Positions 17,201 to 23,929 are shown, counted from the stretch's first letter. The stretch: 64,000 nt of DNA from DATJPD01 sp035506575 (GCA_035506575.1 DATJPD010000083.1:1-64000); one strand, 5' to 3'. Notes: generated by a model from the sequence alone, not told the origin. Translations and numbers: made by a program.

Positions 17201-17371
17201 CTACGACGGAGTCCGGCGGGACTCCAGCCGCTCGGCGTCGCGGTCGTAGTCGTCGGCGATCGACTCCAGCTCCGTAGCGACGCCCTCGGAGACGGCATGA
17301 CGGGCCAGATCGCGGCAATGCGCCGCCCGCTCGTGCAGGCGGGCGGCGGTGATCTCCACGGTGCGTTCCAT
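17201..17371 (-). CDS. Helical micro-protein (family member B)
   Basis: This 56-residue charged helical hairpin contains LHERAAHCRDLAR and ELESIADDYDRDAERLE. The second half matches the IA-x-x-Y-x-x-x-A-x-R-L-E pattern shared by the other micro-proteins, most closely the one at 36860. It is translated 5 nt after the phasin stop codon and 20 nt before the cytochrome start, so it belongs to the phasin operon. Function unknown. Confidence 0.65.
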   Translation of the reverse strand: MERTVEITAARLHERAAHCRDLARHAVSEGVATELESIADDYDRDAERLESRRTPS

Positions 17372-17376
17372 GGCCG

Positions 17377-17739
17377 CTACTCGGCTGCTTGCCGCGGCTC
17401 CGCCTGCTGCATCACGTCCGAGCCGGCCTTTTGCGCGAGCTGGACCAGCCGGTTCGCTTCGTCGGCATAGTCCTGGCCGGCCGAGGTCAGCCATTCCTGC
17501 TGCACCTTCATGGCCTCGGACCAGTTCGGCGATGTCAGCATCCGCTGTGCCGCCTCGCTGTCGCGCTGCCAGCGCGCCTTGGTGAAGCGGGCGATCTCTT
17601 CCTGCCAGGCGGCCCAGGCCTTTTGGTAGGTCTCGGCGGCGCGCGACAGGTTGCTCATCGCGGACCCGTTGAGGCCGGAGATCCACGGAAGGGCCATCCC
17701 GGGCCATGCAGCGTCGGTGTGTTGCGTCTGCTTGATCAT
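17377..17739 (-). CDS. Phasin-like PHA granule protein
   Basis: This 120-residue, mostly helical amphipathic protein resembles phasin_2 proteins: LSRAAETYQKAWAAWQEEI, followed by a helix with WLTSAGQDYADEANRLVQLAQKA. Phasins coat polyhydroxyalkanoate granules and control their number and access by depolymerase (phaZ at 6203-7432). A strong AGGAGGAGAGA precedes the ATG, suggesting high translation. It is second in the FNR-boxed operon after the alanine-zipper lipoprotein. Phasin-like proteins sometimes act as generic chaperones, which remains an alternative. Confidence 0.75.
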   Translation of the reverse strand: MIKQTQHTDAAWPGMALPWISGLNGSAMSNLSRAAETYQKAWAAWQEEIARFTKARWQRDSEAAQRMLTSPNWSEAMKVQQEWLTSAGQDYADEANRLVQLAQKAGSDVMQQAEPRQAAE

Positions 17740-17766
17740 GACAGTCTCTCCTCCTGTGCGAACGGA

Positions 17767-18027
17767 TTACTGCGGCGAGATCTTGCGTTGGGTGCGCTGG
17801 AACATCCGGTCGGCGCGCTCGGCGGCGGCCTTGGCATCCGCAGCCGCGGACTGTGCCGCGGCGGCGCTCTGTTGCGATGCGGCGGCGGCGCGATTGGCGG
17901 CGTCTGCCGCGTCTGCCGCGGATTTCTGCGCGTTCTGCAGAGCGGCGCGATCCTCGGCGCTCAATTGCGTGCAGCCCGCGATCAGCAGCATCGGCAGGAC
18001 GGCGGCGGTTAGCAATCTGCGGCGCAT
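17767..18027 (-). CDS. Alanine-zipper outer-membrane lipoprotein
   Basis: This 86-residue Lpp-like protein has a signal peptide ending in the lipobox LIAGC (acylated Cys19), followed by a single long helix rich in Ala at heptad positions and a basic tail, ADRMFQRTQRKIS. The architecture fits a trimeric alanine-zipper lipoprotein that spaces or tethers the outer membrane. A near-copy is encoded at 23589-23873 with the identical 13-residue tail. AAGGAGAA precedes the ATG. It is first in the operon read from the tandem FNR boxes. Confidence 0.8.
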   Translation of the reverse strand: MRRRLLTAAVLPMLLIAGCTQLSAEDRAALQNAQKSAADAADAANRAAAASQQSAAAAQSAAADAKAAAERADRMFQRTQRKISPQ

Positions 18028-18087
18028 CAGGTTCTCCTTGATGGAAGACGAACGACGTGAGGTTGCGTCAGGGCACGGCGAGCCGCC

Positions 18088-18101
18088 TTGATCTGGATCA
18101 A
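18088..18101 (-). promoter_or_regulatory. FNR/FixK box, tandem copy 1 (TTGAT-CTGG-ATCAA)
   Basis: A perfect FNR palindrome between the divergent lipoprotein operon and the Crp-like regulator gene. Its centre (18094.5) predicts a minus-strand start near 18053, 26 nt before the lipoprotein ATG. Confidence 0.8.
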
Positions 18102-18109
18102 AGAGGAGC

Positions 18110-18123
18110 TTGATAAGGATCAA
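18110..18123 (+). promoter_or_regulatory. FNR/FixK box, tandem copy 2 (TTGAT-AAGG-ATCAA)
   Basis: The second perfect box is 22 bp centre-to-centre from the first, so both lie on the same helix face. It is positioned to drive the regulator gene (predicted start near 18158) or to support the divergent operon. Confidence 0.8.
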
Positions 18124-18148
18124 TGCCGGCGGGCTCCCCGTCAGGTAG

Positions 18149-18159
18149 GTAACGGTTAC
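18149..18159 (+). promoter_or_regulatory. Palindrome GTAAC-G-GTTAC, copy 1
   Basis: This 11-bp palindrome lies 15 nt before the regulator ATG at 18175, next to the start predicted from the second FNR box. An identical copy lies at 19638-19648 upstream of a small HTH-like gene. It is a candidate operator for the Crp-like regulator itself (autoregulation). Confidence 0.5.
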
Positions 18160-18174
18160 GACCTCGAGGCCCTG

Positions 18175-18903
18175 ATGCTGAAGATCACTGGCGAGACCCC
18201 GATCGCCAACCGCCTGTTGCTGTCGCTGCCCCCGGCCACCTTGAATCGGCTGATGCCCGCGCTACAGCCTATCGGAATCGCGCAAGGCGAGATCATCGAC
18301 CACGTCGATCGCACGGTGTCGCATCTCTACTTCATCAATCGCGGCTTCATCTCACTGGTGAAGACCATGAACGACGGGCGGACGGTGGAGATCGGCGCGG
18401 TGGGCATCGAGGGCGTCACCGACGTGAATTCGCTGTTCGGCGTGGTCGATTCCGCCCTGCTCGAGGCCATGGTTCAGCTTCCAGGGACGGCGTTGCGCGT
18501 CGACCGGGAGGTGCTGCGCCGCGAGATGGCTCGCGACGCAGCCCTGCGGGATCTGATGCAGCGTTACGCTCACGTGTTCGTGAACCAGATCATCCAGACC
18601 GCGGCCTGCAACCGTTTGCACTCGCTCGAGGAGCGTTGCTGCCGATGGCTGCTGACCGCCCACGACAATGCGCTCGCCGACACATTCCCGCTGACCCATG
18701 AGTTCCTGGCGATGATGCTGGGCGTGCAGCGCGCGGGCGTGTCGATCGCGGCCAAGCTCCTGCAGCGGGCCGGGCTGATCGAGTATCGACGGGGCGCCGT
18801 GACAGTCACGGATCGCGCGGGCCTCGAGGCCGCGGCCTGCGAATGCTACGACGCCACGCGCATTGACCTGAGAAAGCTGGTCGGCGGCCGCAAACGGCGT
18901 TAG
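18175..18903 (+). CDS. Crp/Fnr-family regulator (non-FNR recognition helix)
   Basis: This 242-residue protein has a cyclic-nucleotide-binding-like fold (about residues 20-140), a dimerisation helix and a winged helix (about 165-225). The recognition region reads HEFLAMMLGVQRAGVSIAAKL and lacks the E-x-x-S-R of FNR/FixK, so it should not read TTGAT half-sites. It has several scattered cysteines but no N-terminal FNR-like four-Cys set. The effector is unknown. Start ATG 18175 has GAGG nearby; a longer frame would extend through the FNR boxes. Its position suggests it is an FNR/FixK target with its own operator GTAACGGTTAC. Confidence 0.82.
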   Translation: MLKITGETPIANRLLLSLPPATLNRLMPALQPIGIAQGEIIDHVDRTVSHLYFINRGFISLVKTMNDGRTVEIGAVGIEGVTDVNSLFGVVDSALLEAMVQLPGTALRVDREVLRREMARDAALRDLMQRYAHVFVNQIIQTAACNRLHSLEERCCRWLLTAHDNALADTFPLTHEFLAMMLGVQRAGVSIAAKLLQRAGLIEYRRGAVTVTDRAGLEAAACECYDATRIDLRKLVGGRKRR

Positions 18904-19006
18904 AGTTCGTTTGTTCGGTACCGTACAGAGCGATTGCGGGGCTTCAGGCATATTCGCGGCGAAATTGCGCCAAATTGACTTTCTCCGGGGGCGAAGGAGT
19001 CACACG

Positions 19007-19600
19007 ATGGTCCTGACGGATACCGTAGAACCGTCAGCAGATCCGACGGAGCGTCCCTCGCACGAGGAGTGCCGAGATGCGCTGGCGCGCATCGCCGACA
19101 GCCCGCGCTTCAAATCGGCGCCGCGCCTGGCGTCCTTCCTTCGCTTCGTCGTCGAAGCCGCGCTGTCGGGCCAGGCGGATCGTTTGAAGGCGTACACGAT
19201 CGCGGTCGGAGCCCTTGGCCGCGCGGACGATTTCGATCCCACGACCGATCCTATCGTCCGCGTCGAGGCCGGGCGGCTCAGGATGGCCTTGGAGCGCTAC
19301 TACGCCAACGGGGGCAGCGCCGATCCGGTCAGGATTGAAGTACCGCGCGGCCGGTACGCCCCGGAGTTTCTCTGGCGCGGCCCCAGCGAGGGCGTGCTGG
19401 CCGTGGAGATGCATACCTGTCGGGAGCAATTGAAGAGCATCCGAAAGCGGCTCGAGGTTCTGCGTGCGGAGCATCGCGAACAGCGCGAGGTCCTGTCGCG
19501 CAATCTCGATACCCTCCAGGTCAATATGCGGGCGCTGCAGTCCGCGGCGGACGCCATCGCGGGACTTCGCCTGCCTGTGCCGCGGCGAACCGGCGTGTGA
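19007..19600 (+). CDS. Stand-alone 'TPR/cyclase N-terminal' type domain with coiled coil
   Basis: Residues about 22-125 match the conserved module usually found at the N-terminus of long TPR or adenylate-cyclase-like regulators: SPRFKSAPRLASFLRFVVE, then DRLKAYTIAVGALGR, DPIVRVEAGRLRMALERYY and PVRIEVPRGRYAPEF. Here it stands alone, followed by a coiled coil (about 135-185) rather than an effector domain. The parent domain is thought to bind DNA or partners. GAAGGAGT precedes the ATG. It is not obviously linked to a neighbour. Total length is 197 residues, far shorter than the multidomain family members. Confidence 0.7.
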   Translation: MVLTDTVEPSADPTERPSHEECRDALARIADSPRFKSAPRLASFLRFVVEAALSGQADRLKAYTIAVGALGRADDFDPTTDPIVRVEAGRLRMALERYYANGGSADPVRIEVPRGRYAPEFLWRGPSEGVLAVEMHTCREQLKSIRKRLEVLRAEHREQREVLSRNLDTLQVNMRALQSAADAIAGLRLPVPRRTGV

Positions 19601-19637
19601 CCCCTAAAACCCGTTCGAACCAAAGCCGTCGCGCACC

Positions 19638-19648
19638 GTAACGGTTAC
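19638..19648 (+). promoter_or_regulatory. Palindrome GTAAC-G-GTTAC, copy 2
   Basis: Identical 11-mer to that at 18149-18159, 73 bp before the start of the 19721 gene. Two identical copies flanking a regulator locus within 1.5 kb suggest a shared operator. Confidence 0.5.
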
Positions 19649-19720
19649 CCTGTTGCCGCGCGGCCGTGCGCATTAGAGATTGCTAATCCTCCTCAGCCAG
19701 TACCGGGGTCAGGTCGTGTA

Positions 19721-19933
19721 ATGAGCGGGGATGGTTTAGAGCGGTCTCGGTCCGTCGATCGGGCATCGGGGCAGCGCGAGCCGCTGCTTGTCGAGGCGGC
19801 GTTATGGCCGATCGAGCCGGCATCGCTCGCGGCTTTGATCGGCATTGGCATGAGCGACCGCCAGATCGCTGCCTATTTCAGTGTGGCTGTCGCCGATGTG
19901 GGGGCGCTGCGTGAGCGATTTGGCCTGCGGTGA
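19721..19933 (+). CDS. Small HTH-like protein
   Basis: This 70-residue protein's C-terminal 30 residues (GMSDRQIAAYFSVAVADVGALR) look like a resolvase/LuxR-style helix-turn-helix, preceded by a Pro-containing linker. It could bind DNA, but it is too short for a full classical regulator. The stop codon overlaps a GTG of the downstream micro-protein frame, so the two are probably co-transcribed. The GTAACGGTTAC palindrome lies upstream. Confidence 0.5.
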   Translation: MSGDGLERSRSVDRASGQREPLLVEAALWPIEPASLAALIGIGMSDRQIAAYFSVAVADVGALRERFGLR

Positions 19934-19965
19934 CATGGCCCGCGAGCACCAAGGCGGCGACTTGC

Positions 19966-20370
19966 ATGCAATTTAGCGCGGGTGACACGGCGATCGTCGC
20001 GGATCTGCGCCGCGAAGCGCGCCAGTTGATCGCAGAGTCGCGCGCCGCCACGGACCCCGAGGAGCAGCTCTGTTTGTCCGAACAGGCGTTCGAGCTGGCG
20101 CAGCTCGCCGAAGCGCTCGAGCGGCGCGGCGACGATCCTGGTGCGTCGGCCGATGAGCAAACGATCATAGCGCAGGCACCCTTGCTCGACAGGGCGAAGC
20201 AGTGGCGGCGCCGGGCCGAGGAATTCCGGGCGGTCGCCGGCGCGATGGCGCCAGAGGGTAGCGGCCGGCAGGCCTATCTCCATCTCGCGCACAGCTACGA
20301 CACCCTGGCCAACCAGGCCGAAGCGCGCGCGCTGCGGCGCGGGGAGTTGAAGCACCAGGCCGGGAGATGA
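19966..20370 (+). CDS. Two-module helical micro-protein (fusion, member C)
   Basis: This 134-residue protein is made of two helical hairpins. Residues about 12-55 contain DLRREARQLI and LSEQAFELAQLAEALERRG, closely matching the separate micro-protein at 37054-37233. Residues about 72-125 contain KQWRRRAEEFRAVAG and HLAHSYDTLANQAEA, matching the 36860-37057 type. It is thus a fused version of that overlapping gene pair. ATG 19966 has AAGGCGG eight bases upstream; GTG 19930 overlaps the previous stop and is an alternative start. The FNR-boxed hsp20 follows. Function unknown. Confidence 0.65.
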   Translation: MQFSAGDTAIVADLRREARQLIAESRAATDPEEQLCLSEQAFELAQLAEALERRGDDPGASADEQTIIAQAPLLDRAKQWRRRAEEFRAVAGAMAPEGSGRQAYLHLAHSYDTLANQAEARALRRGELKHQAGR

Positions 20371-20388
20371 CGGGTATCGCCGGGTTCA

Positions 20389-20402
20389 TTGACATGGATC
20401 AA
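20389..20402 (+). promoter_or_regulatory. FNR/FixK box upstream of hsp20 (TTGAC-ATGG-ATCAA)
   Basis: The centre at 20395.5 predicts transcription from about 20437, giving a 25-nt leader with the ribosome-binding site AAAGGAG before the hsp20 ATG. This promoter makes a leadered mRNA, unlike several others here. Confidence 0.75.
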
Positions 20403-20461
20403 GGCGCACCGGGTCCGATCGTTCGAGCATATCGAACGTTCACAGGAAAGGAGCCCCGGCC

Positions 20462-21004
20462 ATGAACGATGCCCCGACGAAATCCGCTGCCAAGACCGAA
20501 GAGACAGCCGCCAAGACCCCGCCGGTGCCGCAAGCCCGGCGCCCGTTCGAGGCGTTGCGCCATCAGGTCGACCGCCTGTTCGACGAATTCGACCGCGACT
20601 TCTGGGCAGCACCCTTCCGCCGCTCCAGCTTCGACATCGAGCCGTTCTGGCGCCGCCAGCTCACCGGCGCGAGCGTGCCGGCCGTCGACATCGTCGAAAA
20701 GGACCACGCGTTCGAGGTAACGGCGGACCTGCCGGGGCTCGACGAGAAGAACGTCGAGGTCAAGCTTACGGACGGCGTGCTGATCATCAAGGGCGAGAAG
20801 CAGGAAGAAAAAGAAGAGAAGAAGAAAGACTTCTATCTCCACGAGCGGCACTTCGGTGCGTTTGAGCGCTCGTTCCGCGTGCCCGAGACGGTGGATGGGG
20901 ACAAGATCGAGGCGCAGTTCAAGAAGGGCGTGCTCACCGTCACCCTGCCGAAGAAGCCGGACGCGCGCAAACCCGAGAAGAAGATCGAAGTCAGGGCCGG
21001 CTGA
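20462..21004 (+). CDS. Hsp20 family small heat-shock protein
   Basis: This 180-residue protein has an alpha-crystallin domain from about residue 75 to 170: VPAVDIVEKDHAFEVTADLPG, KGVLTVTLPKK (the conserved G-x-L-x-V-x-x-P) and a C-terminal IEV anchor. The charged insert EKQEEKEEKKKDF replaces the usual beta5-beta6 loop. It is an ATP-independent holdase that keeps unfolding proteins soluble. Preceded by an FNR/FixK box rather than a heat-shock element, so induction by oxygen limitation is inferred. It is followed 60 nt later by a nitroreductase. Confidence 0.93.
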   Translation: MNDAPTKSAAKTEETAAKTPPVPQARRPFEALRHQVDRLFDEFDRDFWAAPFRRSSFDIEPFWRRQLTGASVPAVDIVEKDHAFEVTADLPGLDEKNVEVKLTDGVLIIKGEKQEEKEEKKKDFYLHERHFGAFERSFRVPETVDGDKIEAQFKKGVLTVTLPKKPDARKPEKKIEVRAG

Positions 21005-21064
21005 TTGCCGGGCCGGGCGGGCGGCACCGCCGCCCGCCACCCCGCGTAGCTGGGACGAGGTGTC

Positions 21065-21718
21065 ATGATGACCCGACGCGAAGCCACGACGGCCATGCTC
21101 GCCGGTGCCGCCCTTGCCGCCGCACCCGCCGCGGTCGGTGCACAGGCGGCACGTATAGAACTGCCACAGCCGCGTCGCTCGGGCGGCATGCCGCTGATGT
21201 CCGCGCTCGAGCGCAGGCATTCGACCCGCGAGTACGCGGACCGGCCGTTGCCGCTGCCCGTTCTGTCGGATGTCCTGTGGGCGGCCTTCGGCATCAACCG
21301 GCCGAGCGGCGACCGGACGGCGCCGTATTGGCGCCACGTCATGGTGATCGACGTCTACGCCGCGATGGCTGACGGCGTGTGGCTGTACGATCCAAAAGCG
21401 CACGCGCTGCTGCCGTACCTGCCCGATGACATCCGCGCCCAGACCGGGCTGCAGGATTTCGTCGCGGCCGCCCCTCTGAACCTCATCTACGTCGCGCATG
21501 GCGAGCTTATGACCGACGTTTCGCCCGAGGAGCGTCGCCTCTACGCCTCGGTGGATGCGGGCTTCATCGGCCAGAACGTCTACCTGTTCTGCGCCTCGGA
21601 AGGGCTCGGCACCGTGTTCCGCGGGGCCGTCGACACCGCCAGGCTCGGCCGCGCGCTGAAACTGCCGGAGCAGCAATTCGTCACCTTCGCGCAAACGGTC
21701 GGATATCCGCGAACGTGA
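21065..21718 (+). CDS. Nitroreductase-family flavoprotein with Tat-like signal
   Basis: The 217 residues are those of an FMN nitroreductase fold: ALERRHSTREYADRPLP at the FMN site, DVLWAAFGINRPSGDRTAP, and a C-terminal GLGTVFRGAVD segment. Unusually, it begins with TRREAT followed by an alanine-rich hydrophobic stretch to AQA, resembling a twin-arginine signal, so the protein may be exported with its flavin. A similar small, SagB-like subgroup lacks assigned substrates. It lies downstream of hsp20 and may share its FNR-boxed transcript. Confidence 0.8.
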   Translation: MMTRREATTAMLAGAALAAAPAAVGAQAARIELPQPRRSGGMPLMSALERRHSTREYADRPLPLPVLSDVLWAAFGINRPSGDRTAPYWRHVMVIDVYAAMADGVWLYDPKAHALLPYLPDDIRAQTGLQDFVAAAPLNLIYVAHGELMTDVSPEERRLYASVDAGFIGQNVYLFCASEGLGTVFRGAVDTARLGRALKLPEQQFVTFAQTVGYPRT

Positions 21719-21734
21719 ACAAAATCTCTAAAAT

Positions 21735-21777
21735 TTGACACAGATCAAGGCGAGAGCGGCGCCATCGTTGCTATACA
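21735..21777 (+). promoter_or_regulatory. FNR/FixK box (21735-21748) plus TATACA -10
   Basis: TTGAC-ACAG-ATCAA is centred at 21741.5, and TATACA, a near-perfect -10, lies at 21772-21777. Both predict a transcript starting at or within a base of the ATG at 21784. This is the clearest leaderless class II promoter in the window. Confidence 0.8.
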
Positions 21778-21783
21778 GCGACG

Positions 21784-21963
21784 ATGAAGAAAGATTCGAA
21801 TTACTACCTCGACCAAGCCGAGCGTTGTTTGCGCTGGAGCCGTTTGCTGAACGACGAGCGCAGCATCACCGATCTTGAGAAGATGGCTGAGGAATATTTC
21901 GCCACGGCCGAACGGCTGCGCTCGCTCGAAACCGCGACGCGCAAAGAGCCGGCGTTTGTTTGA
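21784..21963 (+). CDS. Helical micro-protein (family member D)
   Basis: This 59-residue protein has NYYLDQAERCLRWSRLL followed by DLEKMAEEYFATAERLRSLE, the same A-x-x-Y-x-x-x-A-x-R-L pattern as members A, B, E and G. It is shorter than 60 codons and has no Shine-Dalgarno sequence. The supporting evidence is the family pattern and the promoter, whose predicted start coincides with the ATG. Function unknown. Low-oxygen expression is inferred from the box. Confidence 0.65.
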   Translation: MKKDSNYYLDQAERCLRWSRLLNDERSITDLEKMAEEYFATAERLRSLETATRKEPAFV

Positions 21964-21977
21964 AGGCCGCCAAGCCT

Positions 21978-21991
21978 TTGATTTCGATCAA
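21978..21991 (+). promoter_or_regulatory. FNR/FixK box (TTGAT-TTCG-ATCAA)
   Basis: The centre at 21984.5 is 43.5 nt before the ATG at 22028. TAAGCT at 22013-22018 fits a -10 that would start transcription at about 22025, giving a leader of about 3 nt. Confidence 0.75.
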
Positions 21992-22027
21992 GGCATAGGC
22001 CGGGCACGTCACTAAGCTGGTCTCGTC

Positions 22028-22939
22028 ATGAAGACGAGCCGTATTCTTCTCGCCTGTCTGTGCGCGGCCATGCTGGCCGGCCCCGCGGCCGGCCAGATGA
22101 TCGGCAGCCTGCACACGCACACGATTGTCGCCTCCGACACCCTCGTCGACCTGGCACTCGCGAACGATCTCGGCTACGGCGAGATCGCCGCGGCCAATCA
22201 AGGGGTCGATCCCTGGCTGCCGCGGCCGGGCACCCGAATTATCCTGCCGACCGCGCACCTCTTGCCAGCCGCGCCCCAGAGCGGGATCGTCATCAATCTC
22301 TCCGACCAGCGGCTCTATTACTTCCCGCCCGGCGAGCCGCCGCAGAGCTATCCGATCGGCGTGCCGACACCCGAGGTGCCCTTGCGGACCGGGACCACGC
22401 GCATCGCGGCCAAGCGCCCGAATCCGACCTGGATCCCGACCGCGTCGGAGCACGCCGAAGATCCCGATCTGCCGGCCGCGGTGCCGCCGGGCCCCGACAA
22501 TCCGCTGGGTGCCTTCGCGCTCTACACCGACTGGACGGCGATCGTGATCCACGGCACGAACAAGCCGTACGGCATCGGCCGGCGGGTGAGCCATGGCTGC
22601 ATCCGCCTCTATCCCGACGACATCGAGCGCCTGTTCAGGCAGGTACAGCCGGGGACACAGGTGACGTTCGTCGACCAGGTGGCCAAAGCAGCATGGGTAG
22701 GGGCCACACTTTATCTCGAGGTCCATCCCACGCTCGATCAGGCGTATGAGCTCGAGACGACGGGCAAATTCACGCCGCAGCCGATCGTGGGGCTCGACTC
22801 CCTCGTGCTCGAAGCGGCGGTGCCGTACGAAGAGGAGGTCGACTGGCACGCCGTCGACCAGGCGGCGCGCGAGCGCACCGGCATTCCGACGCCGATCTCG
22901 AAATTCCGGGACATGGCGTCAGCCCTGGGTCCGCGATGA
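22028..22939 (+). CDS. L,D-transpeptidase (YkuD) with LysM-like domain
   Basis: This 303-residue protein has a signal peptide (1-23), a LysM-like module (about 30-78) and a YkuD catalytic domain (about 85-220) with His175 in IHGTNKPYG and nucleophile Cys191 in SHGCIRLY. The C-terminal 80 residues are an extension. It forms 3-3 peptidoglycan cross-links or attaches proteins to the wall in the periplasm. The alanine-zipper lipoproteins encoded nearby could be substrates, although their C-termini are not the classic Lys form. It is FNR-boxed, with a second YkuD gene 13 nt downstream. Confidence 0.9.
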   Translation: MKTSRILLACLCAAMLAGPAAGQMIGSLHTHTIVASDTLVDLALANDLGYGEIAAANQGVDPWLPRPGTRIILPTAHLLPAAPQSGIVINLSDQRLYYFPPGEPPQSYPIGVPTPEVPLRTGTTRIAAKRPNPTWIPTASEHAEDPDLPAAVPPGPDNPLGAFALYTDWTAIVIHGTNKPYGIGRRVSHGCIRLYPDDIERLFRQVQPGTQVTFVDQVAKAAWVGATLYLEVHPTLDQAYELETTGKFTPQPIVGLDSLVLEAAVPYEEEVDWHAVDQAARERTGIPTPISKFRDMASALGPR

Positions 22940-22952
22940 GTGGGGGCCCGCG

Positions 22953-23441
22953 ATGAGGTTCACTCGGCGCTTCGTCGTGGCAGGCGTGCTCAGCGCATGG
23001 GTGCCGGCATTGGCGCGGGCGGCCGACAGGCTCAGGGCCGACCGCATCGTGGTGATCAAGAGCGAGCGCCGGCTCGACCTGCTCAAGGACGGCCAGGTGA
23101 TCCGCTCCTATCCGGTCCGCCTCGGCCGCCACCCGGTCGGGCCCAAGATCTTCCAGTTCGACGGGCGCACGCCCGAGGGCGTCTACACGATCGACCGCCG
23201 CAGCCGGGTCTCGGCGTTCCACCTGGCGCTGCATATCTCGTATCCGCAGGCAGATAACGTGGCGCGCGCCGCCAAATACAATCTGCCCGCCGGCGGCGCG
23301 ATCTTCATCCACGGCACGCCGGGGACCGACAAACGCTTCGAGCGCGACTGGACCGATGGCTGCATTGCGGTCAGCAACCGCGCGATCGAGGAGATCTGGA
23401 CCCTGGTCGACAACGGCACGCCGATCGAAATCCGGCCGTAA
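22953..23441 (+). CDS. Short L,D-transpeptidase (YkuD only)
   Basis: This 162-residue exported protein (signal 1-23, starting MRFTRRFVVAG) consists of a YkuD domain with FIHGTPGTDKRF and nucleophile Cys137 in TDGCIAVSN. The DGC-I-A-V form belongs to the ErfK/YafK-like branch, some members of which cleave or attach lipoproteins to peptidoglycan. It is co-transcribed with the LysM-YkuD gene, 13 nt upstream. An alanine-zipper lipoprotein is convergent 147 nt downstream. Confidence 0.88.
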   Translation: MRFTRRFVVAGVLSAWVPALARAADRLRADRIVVIKSERRLDLLKDGQVIRSYPVRLGRHPVGPKIFQFDGRTPEGVYTIDRRSRVSAFHLALHISYPQADNVARAAKYNLPAGGAIFIHGTPGTDKRFERDWTDGCIAVSNRAIEEIWTLVDNGTPIEIRP

Positions 23442-23466
23442 GGCACAAGGCCGAAACTATTGCGCC

Positions 23467-23526
23467 GTCATCGCGAGCGCAGCAAAGCGATCCAGGTGAG
23501 GCCCTGGACTGCTTCGCGGAGCTTAC
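23467..23526. repeat. REP-like imperfect palindrome
   Basis: The stretch contains CGTCATCGCGAGCGCAGCAAAGCGATCCAGG followed after five bases by CCTGGACTGCTTCGCGGAGC in two blocks that can pair. This resembles the dispersed palindromic repeats (GTCATTGCGAGC... type) common in alphaproteobacterial intergenic regions. It lies between convergent genes, a typical site. Only one copy is seen in the window. Confidence 0.5.
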
Positions 23527-23588
23527 GCGGGCCGGCCTTCGCGGGGAAAACGGCGTCGTGATTCACGACGCGGTTGTCGGCTGCGTCC

Positions 23589-23873
23589 TTACTGCGAGAT
23601 CTTGCGCTGCGTGCGCTGGAACATGCGGTCGGCGCGCTGGGAGGCCGCCTGCGCCTCGTTTGCGGCCGCGGCCGCCGACGCCGCCGCGGCCTTGGAGGCC
23701 TCGGCGCTCTGCGAGGCCGCCGCCGCGGCACGATCAGCCGCCGCCTTGGCGTCGAGCGCCGCCTGGCGCGTGCTGTCGAGCAAAGCGCGGTCGTCGGCGC
23801 TGAGTTGCGTGCAGCCGGCGATCAGCATCATCGGCAGGGCTGCGTGAACGAGGAACTGGGCGGGGCGATTCAT
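23589..23873 (-). CDS. Alanine-zipper lipoprotein (paralogue)
   Basis: This 94-residue paralogue of the 17767-18027 protein has lipobox LIAGC (Cys21), a long Ala-rich helix and the identical tail ADRMFQRTQRKIS. GGAGAGAA lies upstream of the ATG. The upstream site TTGAC-TCAA-ATCGA differs from an FNR box at one position. Two copies beside L,D-transpeptidase genes suggest these lipoproteins are part of an envelope remodelling set. Confidence 0.8.
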   Translation of the reverse strand: MNRPAQFLVHAALPMMLIAGCTQLSADDRALLDSTRQAALDAKAAADRAAAAASQSAEASKAAAASAAAAANEAQAASQRADRMFQRTQRKISQ

Positions 23874-23915
23874 TTTGGTTTCTCTCCAGGGACGGGTTGA
23901 TTTTCGCAGGTGGCC

Positions 23916-23929
23916 TTGACTCAAATCGA
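23916..23929 (-). promoter_or_regulatory. Degenerate FNR/FixK box (TTGAC-TCAA-ATCGA)
   Basis: One mismatch to the consensus. The centre is 49.5 nt from the lipoprotein ATG at 23873, giving a predicted leader of about 8 nt. It is plausible because the paralogous lipoprotein operon also has FNR boxes. Confidence 0.45.
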
